Assembly: GCA_947167635.1 (NCBI GenBank)
Contig: CAMVIT010000059.1
Span: 1-15,325 of the forward strand
Direction: 5' to 3'
DNA length: 15,325 nucleotides
Source: F23-D06 sp947167635
GTDB lineage: Bacteria > Bacteroidota > Bacteroidia > Bacteroidales > WCHB1-69
Shown: one piece after another, positions 1 to 7,450 of the stretch
How the letters are laid out: each line of letters opens with the position of its first letter
How positions within the stretch are numbered: position 1 is the first letter of the stretch
The notes under the pieces: model-generated
Seen by the model: the letters and a program-made list of their open reading frames with translations, nothing else
Database searches by the model: none
Told to the model about the DNA's origin: nothing
Made by a program: the position numbers and the translations under genes

Positions 1-23
1 CGACAACAGCAAAGAAAAAATAA

Positions 24-104
24 ATGAATAACAAACCCAACATAATGCTCAGCACTTCGGTGTACGGATTTGAAATAGAACAACAGAAAAAAGTACAACT
101 ATGA
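24..104 (+). pseudogene. 5' remnant of a DUF4062-type gene; short leader ORF
   Basis: A 26-codon ORF begins with the residues MNNKPNIMLSTSVYGFE and ends in a TGA at 102-104 that overlaps the ATG of the next gene (ATGA overlap). Its first 50 or so bases match the start of the DUF4062-like gene at 1344 (43 of 52 bases identical between 22-73 and 1342-1393), so I read it as the broken start of a second copy of that gene. After GFE the similarity stops and the ORF ends in a short unrelated tail (IEQQKKVQL). The overlap could couple translation of the nuclease gene to this leader. The similarity and overlap are seen directly; calling it a remnant, and any coupling, is inference. It could also be a real short upstream peptide. 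Confidence 0.6.
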
Positions 105-1276
105 AAAAAAGCAAAGAGAATAATGCAGATAATAATTCGTCCTTGGCTTTCAGGGATGATTTCGAGGCTGTGTATGGCATCATTGCCACGCATCGCAATA
201 GGGTAACAGCAGGCATCAACAACGAATCGTTGTTGATGGTGTGGGAAGTAGGAGGTTTTGTTTCCACCAAGTTGAAATCATCAGCGTGGGGTGACGGCAT
301 AGTGCGCATGCTGGCGGATTATATCCATACGCGCAACCCCAAGGCAAAAGGTTGGAGCTACCGTACATTATACAAGATGGTGCAACTGTATGAAACCTAT
401 TCTGCAACAAGTTTCGTTGAAATCACCAAACACTACGGTATGCAACATTATTTAGCTGAACGTTCAGGACATCGTTCAACTATGCCAACACCTGAATTTG
501 TGCCAGTTGAATTGGCACAAATGGAACAAGCTGAAATTGTGCCAATCGAATTGGCACAAATACCGTCTGTTTTGTTCGCCACTGGTTGGAGCAACCATCA
601 ACTCATTATGAGTCAATGCAAAAACGATGAGAAAAGGCTGTTTTATATGCTTTATGCAGGCCGGGAGCATTTGGAATACAAGGAATTGCAACGTGCCTTG
701 AAAACCGACGTCATGTCATCGCTGTTAGGGAGCAAGAATGTTCAGTCCGAAATGATGAGAAAGCAATATCCGCAATCAGGTGTGCTGTTTAAAGATACCG
801 TTTATCTTGATTTGTTCGGGCTGCCAGAACGCTATAAAGAAACGAAACTGAGAAAGTCCATCGTTTCCCACATGAAAGATTTCATCTTGGAGTTGGGGAA
901 AGACTTTCTTTTTATTGACGAAGAACATCGAGTAACTGTAGGCGGTAAGACATTCAAGGTGGACTTGTTGTTTTATCACCGCTTGCTGCAATGTATGGTC
1001 GCCATCGAATTGAAGACGACGGAATTCCACCCGAAAGATCTTGGGCAACTGGAGTTTTATTTGGAAGCACTCGATCAGGAGGAACGCCGTTCCAATGAGA
1101 ATCCGAGCGTTGGAATCCTTCTTTGCAAAGAGGCGGATATGGAGGTGGTGCGATTTGCTCTGAACCGTAGTATGTCACCTACTATGGTGGCTTTATACAA
1201 GGAACAGCTGCAGGTTGGAAGTGTCATCCAACAGAGTTTGGTGGAGTTCTGCAGATTTATCAATGAGAACAAATAG
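101..1276 (+). CDS. DUF1016/YhcG-type PDDEXK nuclease domain protein
   Basis: This is a 391-residue protein of the YhcG (DUF1016) family: an N-terminal DNA-binding-like part (about residues 20-125) and a C-terminal PD-(D/E)xK nuclease fold (about 230-385). Visible family features are the GW-S-H-Q segment after the linker (162-167), the putative catalytic D288 in KVDLLFY, the ELK triad members E303 and K305, the QLEFYLEALD stretch after them, and GILLCKE (338-344). Family members are widespread in accessory DNA near restriction-modification or mobile genes; exact function is not established. The linker carries an extra 13-residue tandem repeat (132-156). The start overlaps the TGA of the preceding leader ORF. 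The gene is more AT-rich than its neighbours and is flanked by DUF4062-gene fragments, which suggests it arrived by transfer or recombination. Family assignment is confident; role is not. Confidence 0.9.
   Translation: MKKSKENNADNNSSLAFRDDFEAVYGIIATHRNRVTAGINNESLLMVWEVGGFVSTKLKSSAWGDGIVRMLADYIHTRNPKAKGWSYRTLYKMVQLYETYSATSFVEITKHYGMQHYLAERSGHRSTMPTPEFVPVELAQMEQAEIVPIELAQIPSVLFATGWSNHQLIMSQCKNDEKRLFYMLYAGREHLEYKELQRALKTDVMSSLLGSKNVQSEMMRKQYPQSGVLFKDTVYLDLFGLPERYKETKLRKSIVSHMKDFILELGKDFLFIDEEHRVTVGGKTFKVDLLFYHRLLQCMVAIELKTTEFHPKDLGQLEFYLEALDQEERRSNENPSVGILLCKEADMEVVRFALNRSMSPTMVALYKEQLQVGSVIQQSLVEFCRFINENK
494..568 (+). repeat. In-frame 39-bp tandem repeat, each unit a hairpin-forming palindrome
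   Basis: Two units with a 39-bp period encode EFVPVELAQMEQA and EIVPIELAQIPS inside the YhcG-type protein. Each unit contains an inverted repeat: TTTGTGCCA (497-505) with TGGCACAAA (513-521), and TTGTGCCA (537-544) with TGGCACAA (552-559), each around a 7-base spacer ending in GAAT. It lies in the linker between the N-terminal region and the nuclease part. Confidence 0.8.
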
Positions 1277-1343
1277 GAGTTAGACTTCATCATCAAATAT
1301 GACTTCAAGCATCGGATGAAGAATGAGATAAAAGCAAATCCAA

Positions 1344-1632
1344 ATGAGCCCCACCCCCAACATAATGCCCAGCATCTCGGTGTACGGATTTGAGAATGAG
1401 ATATCCCAAATCTGTGCGCTTCTGAAGGTTTTAGGCTATAACGTGTGGAATTCGCATCTGGGCACCATCAGAGTGAACTCCGCACTGTCCAATTTGGAGA
1501 ACTGCCTGAAGGCGGTCGAGGATTGCGATTTGTTTCTGGGCATCATCCGCACACAATGCGGCACGGGCTACATTGACAACAACAACCATCACCAGCAAAA
1601 CGTTTAAATATTATGGAGTCTTTTCGAATTAA
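1344..1632 (+). pseudogene. DUF4062-type gene, frameshifted and truncated
   Basis: The readable ORF (1344-1607, 87 codons) starts MSPTPNIMPSISVYGFENE and has the hallmarks of a DUF4062 N-terminus: a beta-strand ISVYGFE, a helix with LLKVLGYNVWNSHLGTI, and the segment CLKAVEDCDLFLGIIR followed by a CGTG turn. DUF4062 occurs alone and at the N-terminus of STAND-type NTPases, some of them linked to defence; its activity is uncertain. The expected continuation (D-N-N-N-I-T-x-x-x-F-K) appears only if one C near 1586-1587 is skipped: the shifted frame then reads NNITSKTFKYYGVFSN and stops at TAA 1630-1632. The usual remainder of the domain is absent, because the convergent patatin gene ends 12 bases later. 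Both a frameshift and a 3' deletion are therefore likely. A short intact protein of 87 residues is less likely but possible. Confidence 0.7.
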
Positions 1633-1643
1633 AATGAACAAAC

Positions 1644-2669
1644 CTATTTGTTCGCCTTCTCCTCGTCGTTGTCGTACCAATCCAAATACTCGATAGTGTG
1701 CTTCCGGCCGGAATCGACCAGATCCTGCTTCTTGTTTTTGGAAATCTTGAAATCAACGGCACCCACTCCGAGCGTGTCAATATAGACCGTGCGCTGCCAG
1801 TCGTCGCTGTGCAAGTGCACGTTGTTTTGGAAGTCAATGAGCGTGGTCACCAACGCCTTTACATAGGTAAAGAAACTGCCGATCTCGTTGCGTACCGTCG
1901 GCTTGTGCGTCAAGTACATCGTGATTTCCTCCTTGGAGTCCAGACGGAAGCCCAACGTCTCCCTGTTGTAAACATAGATGTTCTCCCCCACATCTTCTTT
2001 AATCCACTTTTTCTTGTTGTACTTGTCGTAATACTCGGTGCGGCGGACATTCTTGCTCTTGTCGTCCACAAATTCCATGCGGTCGAAGGTCTTGATGGAA
2101 TAGTTGTCCAAAAGTCCGCCGTCCACATAGGTATGCCCGTCTGTTTTGCCTTTCACGGATGCGAAGAAGAGCGGAATGGACATGGAAATACGTGCGGCAT
2201 CCGCCACAATCACATCCGGAGTCTCTTTGGCGCAGAATGTCTGGGTGGTTCCGGTGGAGAGGTCGGCCCCCACGAGATAGATATCCCTGAATTTTTTCAT
2301 ATTGGCCAACTCCTTGAACGTGATTTCACTATTGCCCGTTTTGTCCTTGATATAGCCGGCCATCAAGTTGCGGAAGAAGTCGCCCTTATACCAGCCATAT
2401 TCGTTGAGTAACCGTTTCGAGTCGCGAGCGAGGCCGAAGGAATCATCCATAAAATTCTGGAAATTCAAGTTCCAGAGTATTTTCCGCATCTCTTCGGCGG
2501 AGTAACGCAATCCAACCAGAACCGCCATCATCGCGCCGGCGGAGGTTCCCGCCACCCGTTTTATATCTTTCAGAATTCCTTTTTGGTCAAGCACCTCAAG
2601 GGCGCCCACGTATGCGATGCCTTTCACACCGCCACCTTCAAAAACCAGATTGTGAAAATGATATGCCAT
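1644..2669 (-). CDS. Patatin-like phospholipase
   Basis: This is a 341-residue protein with the full set of patatin motifs: the glycine-rich oxyanion loop EGGGVKG (11-17), the nucleophile elbow GTSAG with Ser43, and the catalytic Asp183 in VDGG. Patatins use this Ser-Asp dyad to release fatty acids from lipids. No signal peptide or lipobox is visible, so it is probably cytoplasmic or membrane-peripheral. The C-terminal 120 residues (charged, no recognised domain) follow the catalytic core. It starts 24 bases after bglX on the same strand, so the two may be co-transcribed, although their functions have no obvious link. The upstream sequence has no clear Shine-Dalgarno motif. Substrate is unknown. 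Some patatins are effectors in anti-phage CBASS operons, but no nucleotide cyclase is nearby here. Confidence 0.92.
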   Translation of the reverse strand: MAYHFHNLVFEGGGVKGIAYVGALEVLDQKGILKDIKRVAGTSAGAMMAVLVGLRYSAEEMRKILWNLNFQNFMDDSFGLARDSKRLLNEYGWYKGDFFRNLMAGYIKDKTGNSEITFKELANMKKFRDIYLVGADLSTGTTQTFCAKETPDVIVADAARISMSIPLFFASVKGKTDGHTYVDGGLLDNYSIKTFDRMEFVDDKSKNVRRTEYYDKYNKKKWIKEDVGENIYVYNRETLGFRLDSKEEITMYLTHKPTVRNEIGSFFTYVKALVTTLIDFQNNVHLHSDDWQRTVYIDTLGVGAVDFKISKNKKQDLVDSGRKHTIEYLDWYDNDEEKANK

Positions 2670-2693
2670 ATTGTTATGTGTTTGATGATTAAG

Positions 2694-5060
2694 TTATTTT
2701 ACCTCAAAAGTTCCCTGCAACCTGATGTCCTGGCTCGAGCTTCCCACCATCAGCGTGACGGTGCCGGGCTCCACCACCCATTGCAAATCCTCGTTCAGGA
2801 TGGCGAAGTCCGACTTGGAAAGCGTCATCGTCACGGTTTTTGTTTCCCCTTTCTTCAGAAACACTTTGTCAAAGGCCTTCAGCTGGCGTTCAGGGGTTTT
2901 GACCGATGCCTTATTGTGGCGCATATAGAGCTGTGCGGCCTCGGCACCGTCGTATTGACCTGTGTTGGTCAGCTGGAAGGAGACCTCCAGGGTAGAGTCG
3001 TTTTTCCAGACGGATTGCAAGTTGGAGTACTCGAAGGTGGTGTAGCTCAGTCCGTAACCAAATGGATACAAAGGACTTGCCGAAGCGTCGGTGTAGTCGC
3101 GGCGCACCTCTGTGGTGTTGTAATAGACAGGCAGCTGGCCCACGGAGCGGGGATAGGATATGGGCAACTTACCCGATGGGTTCACATCGCCGAAGAGGAT
3201 GTCGGCGACAGCCCTGCCGCCCTGCGCGCCCGGATACCACGCGTTGAGGATGGCGGGCACATTGGCATCCGCCCACGAGAGGTCGAGCGGGCGACCCTGT
3301 ATCATCACTAACACCACGGGCTTGCCCGTAGCACACAGAGTCTTCAGCAGTTCCTCCTGCCAGCCGAGCATCCGAAGTGTGGCGCGGTCGAAACCCTCGC
3401 CCGCGTCCATATCGCTGACGGCGGGACCGGTCACCTCGGCGGCACCCGTTTCCTTATAGTTGGTGCGGAAGTCGCGGGCGCTGGAGCCGCCCAGCACCGC
3501 CACCACCACATCAGCCCCTTCAGCGGCACGCACCGCCCGGGCGATGTCGTTCAGCGAGGTATCGCGGATATGGCAGCCCTGCACATACTCCACCTGCGCG
3601 TCAGGCAGCTTCTCGCGTATGCCTTGCAGCACCGTTATCACGGAACCGTCGGCCTGCGGGGCGGTGTAGTCGCCCAACATATTATAGACATTGTCGGCAT
3701 TGGGCCCGATGACGGCCACCTTTTTCACCTCCTTGGAAAACGGAAGTGTATGATTGTCATTCTTTAACAAGATAACGGACTCTTGTGCGGCCTTTAGATT
3801 CCAAATCTCGTGCAGCGTCTTGTCAAACGCCACATACGGTTTGTCAAACGTGTCATCAAACAGACCGAGCTGGAATTTTTGAGTCAGCACGTGCTTCACC
3901 AACTCGTTGATTTGAGCTTCCGTTACCAGTCCGTTCTTCACGGCTTGCACCAGCTGTTCGCCATAGCAGGAACCGCCCAAATCGATGTCCACACCGGCTT
4001 TCACCGCAAGCGCGGCAGCCTCGGAGTAGTCGGCGGCTATGCGGGCGCTCACCAGCCCGTTGATGGCAAAGAGGTCAGAAATTATCAATCCTTTGAAACC
4101 CCAGTCGTGGCGCAGCACGTCACGAAACAGCCATTGGTTGCCCGAACAGGGGATGCCGTCCACATCGTTGTAGGCGGTCATAACCGATTTTGCGCCAAAC
4201 TGTTGCGTCGCTAACATAAAGGGATACGAGAGAACGGAGAGCAGCTCTCGCCGGCCCACCTGCGCGGTGTTGCCGTTGTGCCCGCCTTCGGAGATGCCGT
4301 GGGCAGTAAAGTGTTTCAGGGTGGAGATAATGTTCGGCATATACGACTGTCGCGAGGCATAGGATTGTATTCCAGCAGCATACTCGCCGCCCATCTGACC
4401 TGCCAGCACCGGGTCTTCGCCGTAGGTCTCCTCCACTCTGGACCAACGCGGGTCGCGCACGATGTCAAGCACGGGACCGAAGGCAATCTGCGCACCTTGC
4501 GACCCGATTTCATTTGCCGCGCAAAAACCCAAGTAGCTCTCCAGTTTTTTGTCAAACGTGGAGGCACGGCCGATGGCGGTGGGTAGCACCGTGGTGCCGA
4601 TGGCCATGTGTCCGTGGGGTGTCTCCTCCGCAAACAGCAACGGAATGCCTAAGCGGGTGTTTCTCCGATTCCACAACTGCATCTCGTTGGTCAAATAGTG
4701 CGCGGCCTCCGGGGTGAGACCGTTCTGCAGCGTCTTCTGCGTCCACGGGTCGGCTCGCATAACGGCCCAAGTGCTGCCGATGTTTCTGTTTTGGATGGCA
4801 TCCTTGAACTTGTCCGTCAGCACATATTTCCCCCCGGTTTTCTCATAATACTCCCACCCCATCGTCATCACCAGCTGGCCCGCTTTCTCTTCCAAAGTCA
4901 TCTTAGAGAGCAGATCCCCCACCCTCTCCTCTACGATGAGTTTCGGGTTCTCGTAGGGATCCATCCGTCCGTTGTGGTTAAGGTCTTGGAAAGATTGGGC
5001 GAGAGGGCGCCCTGGCATAAAGATGAAGGATATGAGGATAATCGCGTGATATCTATTCAT
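2694..5060 (-). CDS. bglX: Secreted GH3 beta-glucosidase (BglX-like)
   Basis: This 788-residue protein is full-length for BglX-type GH3 enzymes, which hydrolyse terminal beta-linked glucose (or xylose) from oligosaccharides in the periplasm. It has a hydrophobic N-terminal signal sequence with probable cleavage after PLA (about residue 21). Next comes a DxNxNGxxDxxE loop (26-37) that fits a calcium-binding EF-hand loop. The TIM-barrel domain follows (about 45-400), with ETYGEDP (211-217), the KHF motif (249-251) and the nucleophile Asp329 in LIISDLFA. The alpha/beta sandwich domain (about 420-645) includes E555 in AGEGFDR, a candidate acid/base. A C-terminal fibronectin-III-like domain covers about 688-770. 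The patatin gene follows by 24 bases. A -7 type promoter box lies just upstream. Substrate preference cannot be read from sequence. Confidence 0.95.
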   Translation of the reverse strand: MNRYHAIILISFIFMPGRPLAQSFQDLNHNGRMDPYENPKLIVEERVGDLLSKMTLEEKAGQLVMTMGWEYYEKTGGKYVLTDKFKDAIQNRNIGSTWAVMRADPWTQKTLQNGLTPEAAHYLTNEMQLWNRRNTRLGIPLLFAEETPHGHMAIGTTVLPTAIGRASTFDKKLESYLGFCAANEIGSQGAQIAFGPVLDIVRDPRWSRVEETYGEDPVLAGQMGGEYAAGIQSYASRQSYMPNIISTLKHFTAHGISEGGHNGNTAQVGRRELLSVLSYPFMLATQQFGAKSVMTAYNDVDGIPCSGNQWLFRDVLRHDWGFKGLIISDLFAINGLVSARIAADYSEAAALAVKAGVDIDLGGSCYGEQLVQAVKNGLVTEAQINELVKHVLTQKFQLGLFDDTFDKPYVAFDKTLHEIWNLKAAQESVILLKNDNHTLPFSKEVKKVAVIGPNADNVYNMLGDYTAPQADGSVITVLQGIREKLPDAQVEYVQGCHIRDTSLNDIARAVRAAEGADVVVAVLGGSSARDFRTNYKETGAAEVTGPAVSDMDAGEGFDRATLRMLGWQEELLKTLCATGKPVVLVMIQGRPLDLSWADANVPAILNAWYPGAQGGRAVADILFGDVNPSGKLPISYPRSVGQLPVYYNTTEVRRDYTDASASPLYPFGYGLSYTTFEYSNLQSVWKNDSTLEVSFQLTNTGQYDGAEAAQLYMRHNKASVKTPERQLKAFDKVFLKKGETKTVTMTLSKSDFAILNEDLQWVVEPGTVTLMVGSSSQDIRLQGTFEVK

Positions 5061-5080
5061 TGCAAGGTTTTTTCAGGGTG

Positions 5081-5088
5081 CAAAGATA
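5081..5088 (-). promoter_or_regulatory. -7 promoter box of bglX
   Basis: On the minus strand this reads TATCTTTG followed by CACCC, an exact match to the Bacteroidota -7 element TAnnTTTG. It lies 20 bases upstream of the bglX ATG, implying a very short leader. No good TTTG -33 box is visible at the expected distance. Confidence 0.6.
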
Positions 5089-5175
5089 TTAAAATTGTAG
5101 AGACTCCACGTCGTGACGTTTCAGTAATTTCCAGAAGCCTCTAACCGTATATCATGCAGTCAAATATGGCATCTG

Positions 5176-5191
5176 TTCATAACTTTATGAA
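5176..5191. promoter_or_regulatory. 16-bp palindrome upstream of dnaB
   Basis: TTCATAACTTTATGAA has perfect 7-base arms around CT. It sits between the divergent bglX and dnaB promoters, ending 30 bases before the dnaB -7-like box, so it could be an operator. A nearly symmetric CACGTCGTG lies at about 5107-5115 in the same 206-base intergenic region. Binding is inference only. Confidence 0.35.
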
Positions 5192-5221
5192 TTTGGGCTC
5201 TGAGGGTAATTGTTTTTTTGG

Positions 5222-5229
5222 GATATTTG
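5222..5229 (+). promoter_or_regulatory. Probable -7 promoter box of dnaB
   Basis: GATATTTG followed by CACCCC matches TAnnTTTG at 7 of 8 positions counting the two free ones, and shares the TTTGCACCC tail with the bglX box. It lies 37 bases before the dnaB ATG at 5267. A TTTG at 5192-5195 is 26 bases upstream, longer than the usual spacing to the -33 box. Confidence 0.5.
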
Positions 5230-5266
5230 CACCCCGAAATCAATAATCAACCTTACTTCCCAATCT

Positions 5267-6874
5267 ATGGAAAACAAGCCTGTTACCGAAAATAGGCAGA
5301 CAAAAAACGTCTCCTACAACCGAATAGAGAATGTCCTGGGCGTTGCCGGCAAAGTCACGCCGCAAGCCGTGGAATTTGAAGAGGCCGTTCTCGGCGCCCT
5401 GATGATTGACGACAGCGCCGTGAGTAACATCCTCGATTTTCTGCAGCCACAAATGTTCTATGTAACTGCCAACCAGCATATTTTCAATGCCATCAAGAAA
5501 CTCTTCGCGATGACACAGCCCATCGACCTGTTGACTGTCACCAACCAGCTGCGCAAGGACAAGTTATTAGATGTGGTTGGCGGGGCAGCCTATCTGTCGG
5601 GGCTCACCAACCGCATCACCACAGCTGCCAACATCGAGTACCATGCCCGCGTGGTCATGGAGAAGTTCGTCGTGCGCGAACTCATCCACAACTGCAACGA
5701 CATCATCACCGACTCTTACGATGAGTCCAACGATGTACTCGACCTGCTTGACAAGGCGGAAACCAAGATCTTCAGCATCATTGAGAACAACTTCAAGCGC
5801 GACAGCAAAGAGTTGCACCAAGTGGTCACATTGGCTCTCAACGAGTTGGACAAGATGCGTCAAAACACTGACAAGCTACAAGGCGTGCCTTCCGGCATCC
5901 GTGCCATTGATGAAAAGACTGGCGGTTTTCAGAAATCCGACCTTATCATCATGGCCGGTCGTCCCGGCATGGGCAAGACCTCCTTTGTGCTCTCCATCGC
6001 CCGAAACGCCGCCCTTGACCACAACTGTCCAGTGGCATTCTTCTCTCTGGAAATGTCCGCCGCCCAGCTGGTGCAGCGCCTCTTTTCCATGGAGTCCGGC
6101 ATTGAGACAGAGCATATCGCCAAAGGACAGCTCACCAATGACGAATGGTCCAGGCTGATGAACAGTATCGGTGCGTTGGAAAGTTCAAACTTGATCATTG
6201 ATGACACACCGGCGCTTTCCATTTTCGACCTGCGCGCCAAATGCCGCCGTCTCAAGCACAAATATGACATCAAGATGGTCATCATCGACTACTTGCAGCT
6301 GATGCAAGTGGGTTCCGAGAACAACAACAAAGGGGGCAACCGCGAGCAGGAAATCAGCCAGATCTCCCGTTCCCTTAAAGCACTTGCCAAGGAACTCGAC
6401 ATTCCCGTCATTGCACTTGCCCAGCTGAGCCGTGCCGTGGAGACCCGCGGCGGCACCAAGCGTCCTCTGCTCTCCGACCTTCGTGAATCAGGCTCCATCG
6501 AGCAAGATGCCGATCTGGTGCTCTTCATCTATCGTCCCGAGTATTATAAAATGGACACTTTCGATGACGATTCCCAGACTCCGTCGCAGGGCTTGGCAGA
6601 CATCATGTTCGAGAAGAACCGTCACGGAAGCACCGGCAATGTGCGCGTGCGCTTCCAAAGCCAGTACACCAAGTTCTCCGATGTGGAGACAGGATACTAT
6701 ACCGGCAGCGTAAACACCTTCTCCGATACCGACATGCCAACCCCGCCCGGCTTCCCAGGTATTCCCACGAACGCCATGTCGCCCAGTCCGAGTTTCATCA
6801 CCTACGAATCCAGCATGAACGACGATGCACCCACACAGTCAGAGCCCGACAGAAATGACGATTACCCCTTTTAA
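5267..6874 (+). CDS. dnaB: Replicative DNA helicase DnaB
   Basis: DnaB is the hexameric 5'-3' helicase that unwinds DNA at the replication fork and recruits primase. The protein is 535 residues from the ATG chosen here; an upstream in-frame TTG at 5210 would place the start before the promoter box and is rejected. The N-terminal domain (about 34-140) begins with the typical PQAVEFEEAVLGALMID. The RecA-like C-terminal domain carries Walker A GRPGMGKT (231-238, K237), FSLEM with the putative catalytic E262, Walker B VIIDYLQL (338-345), and the late conserved EKNRHGSTG loop. The tail after the helicase core (about 480-535) is Pro/Ser-rich and ends in NDDYPF, which resembles the acidic tip of single-strand binding protein. 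A SpoU methyltransferase gene follows after 12 bases, so the two form a likely operon. Confidence 0.97.
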   Translation: MENKPVTENRQTKNVSYNRIENVLGVAGKVTPQAVEFEEAVLGALMIDDSAVSNILDFLQPQMFYVTANQHIFNAIKKLFAMTQPIDLLTVTNQLRKDKLLDVVGGAAYLSGLTNRITTAANIEYHARVVMEKFVVRELIHNCNDIITDSYDESNDVLDLLDKAETKIFSIIENNFKRDSKELHQVVTLALNELDKMRQNTDKLQGVPSGIRAIDEKTGGFQKSDLIIMAGRPGMGKTSFVLSIARNAALDHNCPVAFFSLEMSAAQLVQRLFSMESGIETEHIAKGQLTNDEWSRLMNSIGALESSNLIIDDTPALSIFDLRAKCRRLKHKYDIKMVIIDYLQLMQVGSENNNKGGNREQEISQISRSLKALAKELDIPVIALAQLSRAVETRGGTKRPLLSDLRESGSIEQDADLVLFIYRPEYYKMDTFDDDSQTPSQGLADIMFEKNRHGSTGNVRVRFQSQYTKFSDVETGYYTGSVNTFSDTDMPTPPGFPGIPTNAMSPSPSFITYESSMNDDAPTQSEPDRNDDYPF

Positions 6875-6886
6875 TCTCTGAAGACA

Positions 6887-7420
6887 ATGAAAAAACTGAC
6901 CATGGAAGAGCTGCACCGCGTCACACCGGAACAGTTCAAGGCGCAACCCAAGGTACCCGTCGTGCTGGTGCTTGACAGCATTCGCAGCATGAACAACGTG
7001 GGGTCTCTTTTCCGGACCTGCGACGGCTTCAACATCGAGAAGATGTTTCTCTGCGGCATCACGGCATGCCCTCCCCACAAGGACATCGCCAAGACTGCCC
7101 TTGGCGCCACCGACAGCGTGGCATGGGAGTATGCCGAAGATGTGGTGGCACTGGCAAAACGGCTTAAGGACGAGGGCTATGCCATACTCGTTGTGGAGCA
7201 AGTGGATCAGTCCATCATGCTTCAGAACTTCTCCTTCCGGGATTTTGAAAAAACGGCTGTTGTCGTTGGCAATGAGGTGTTTGGTGTGGACGACCGGCTG
7301 CTGCCTCTGTGTGACGCGGCCATCGAAATACCCCAATATGGCACCAAACATTCCCTGAATGTCACCATCGCAGCCGGCGTCGTGCTGTGGGAAGCCCTCA
7401 AGCAAATATCCTTGCACTGA
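6887..7420 (+). CDS. SpoU/TrmH-family RNA 2'-O-ribose methyltransferase
   Basis: A 177-residue single-domain SPOUT enzyme that would transfer a methyl group from S-adenosylmethionine to a ribose 2'-OH in tRNA or rRNA. The three family motifs are present: motif 1 SMNNVGSLFRT (34-44, with the catalytic-type Arg43), motif 2 VVGNEVFGV (126-134), and motif 3 from IPQYGTKHSLNVTI to VLWE (148-169), which builds the trefoil-knot cofactor site. No extra RNA-binding N-terminal domain is seen beyond a short leading helix. It begins 12 bases after the dnaB stop and converges on tamL with a 30-base gap. The target nucleotide cannot be predicted. Confidence 0.93.
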   Translation: MKKLTMEELHRVTPEQFKAQPKVPVVLVLDSIRSMNNVGSLFRTCDGFNIEKMFLCGITACPPHKDIAKTALGATDSVAWEYAEDVVALAKRLKDEGYAILVVEQVDQSIMLQNFSFRDFEKTAVVVGNEVFGVDDRLLPLCDAAIEIPQYGTKHSLNVTIAAGVVLWEALKQISLH

Positions 7421-7450
7421 CGAAGATATTCGCATCCTTGCCTGACATGT

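Noticed and set aside
513..522. Sigma-54 promoter half-sites TGGCACAAAT inside the nuclease gene
   Set aside because: No TTGC follows at the required spacing; the motif is explained by the palindromic repeat.
1698..2411. 237-codon plus-strand open frame over the patatin gene
   Set aside because: It is a shadow of a gene with intact Ser-Asp dyad motifs and has no family features of its own.
1644..2669. Patatin as a CBASS or other anti-phage effector
   Set aside because: No cyclic-nucleotide synthase or accessory defence gene is next to it, and it follows bglX instead.
5210..5266. TTG-initiated N-terminal extension of DnaB
   Set aside because: It would overlap the -7 promoter box, and its translation (MFFWDICTPKS...) does not look like a DnaB N-terminus; ATG at 5267 fits.
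7421..7450. Bidirectional terminator between the convergent methyltransferase and tamL genes
   Set aside because: Only a 4-bp stem (CGAA/TTCG) and no U-tract are present.
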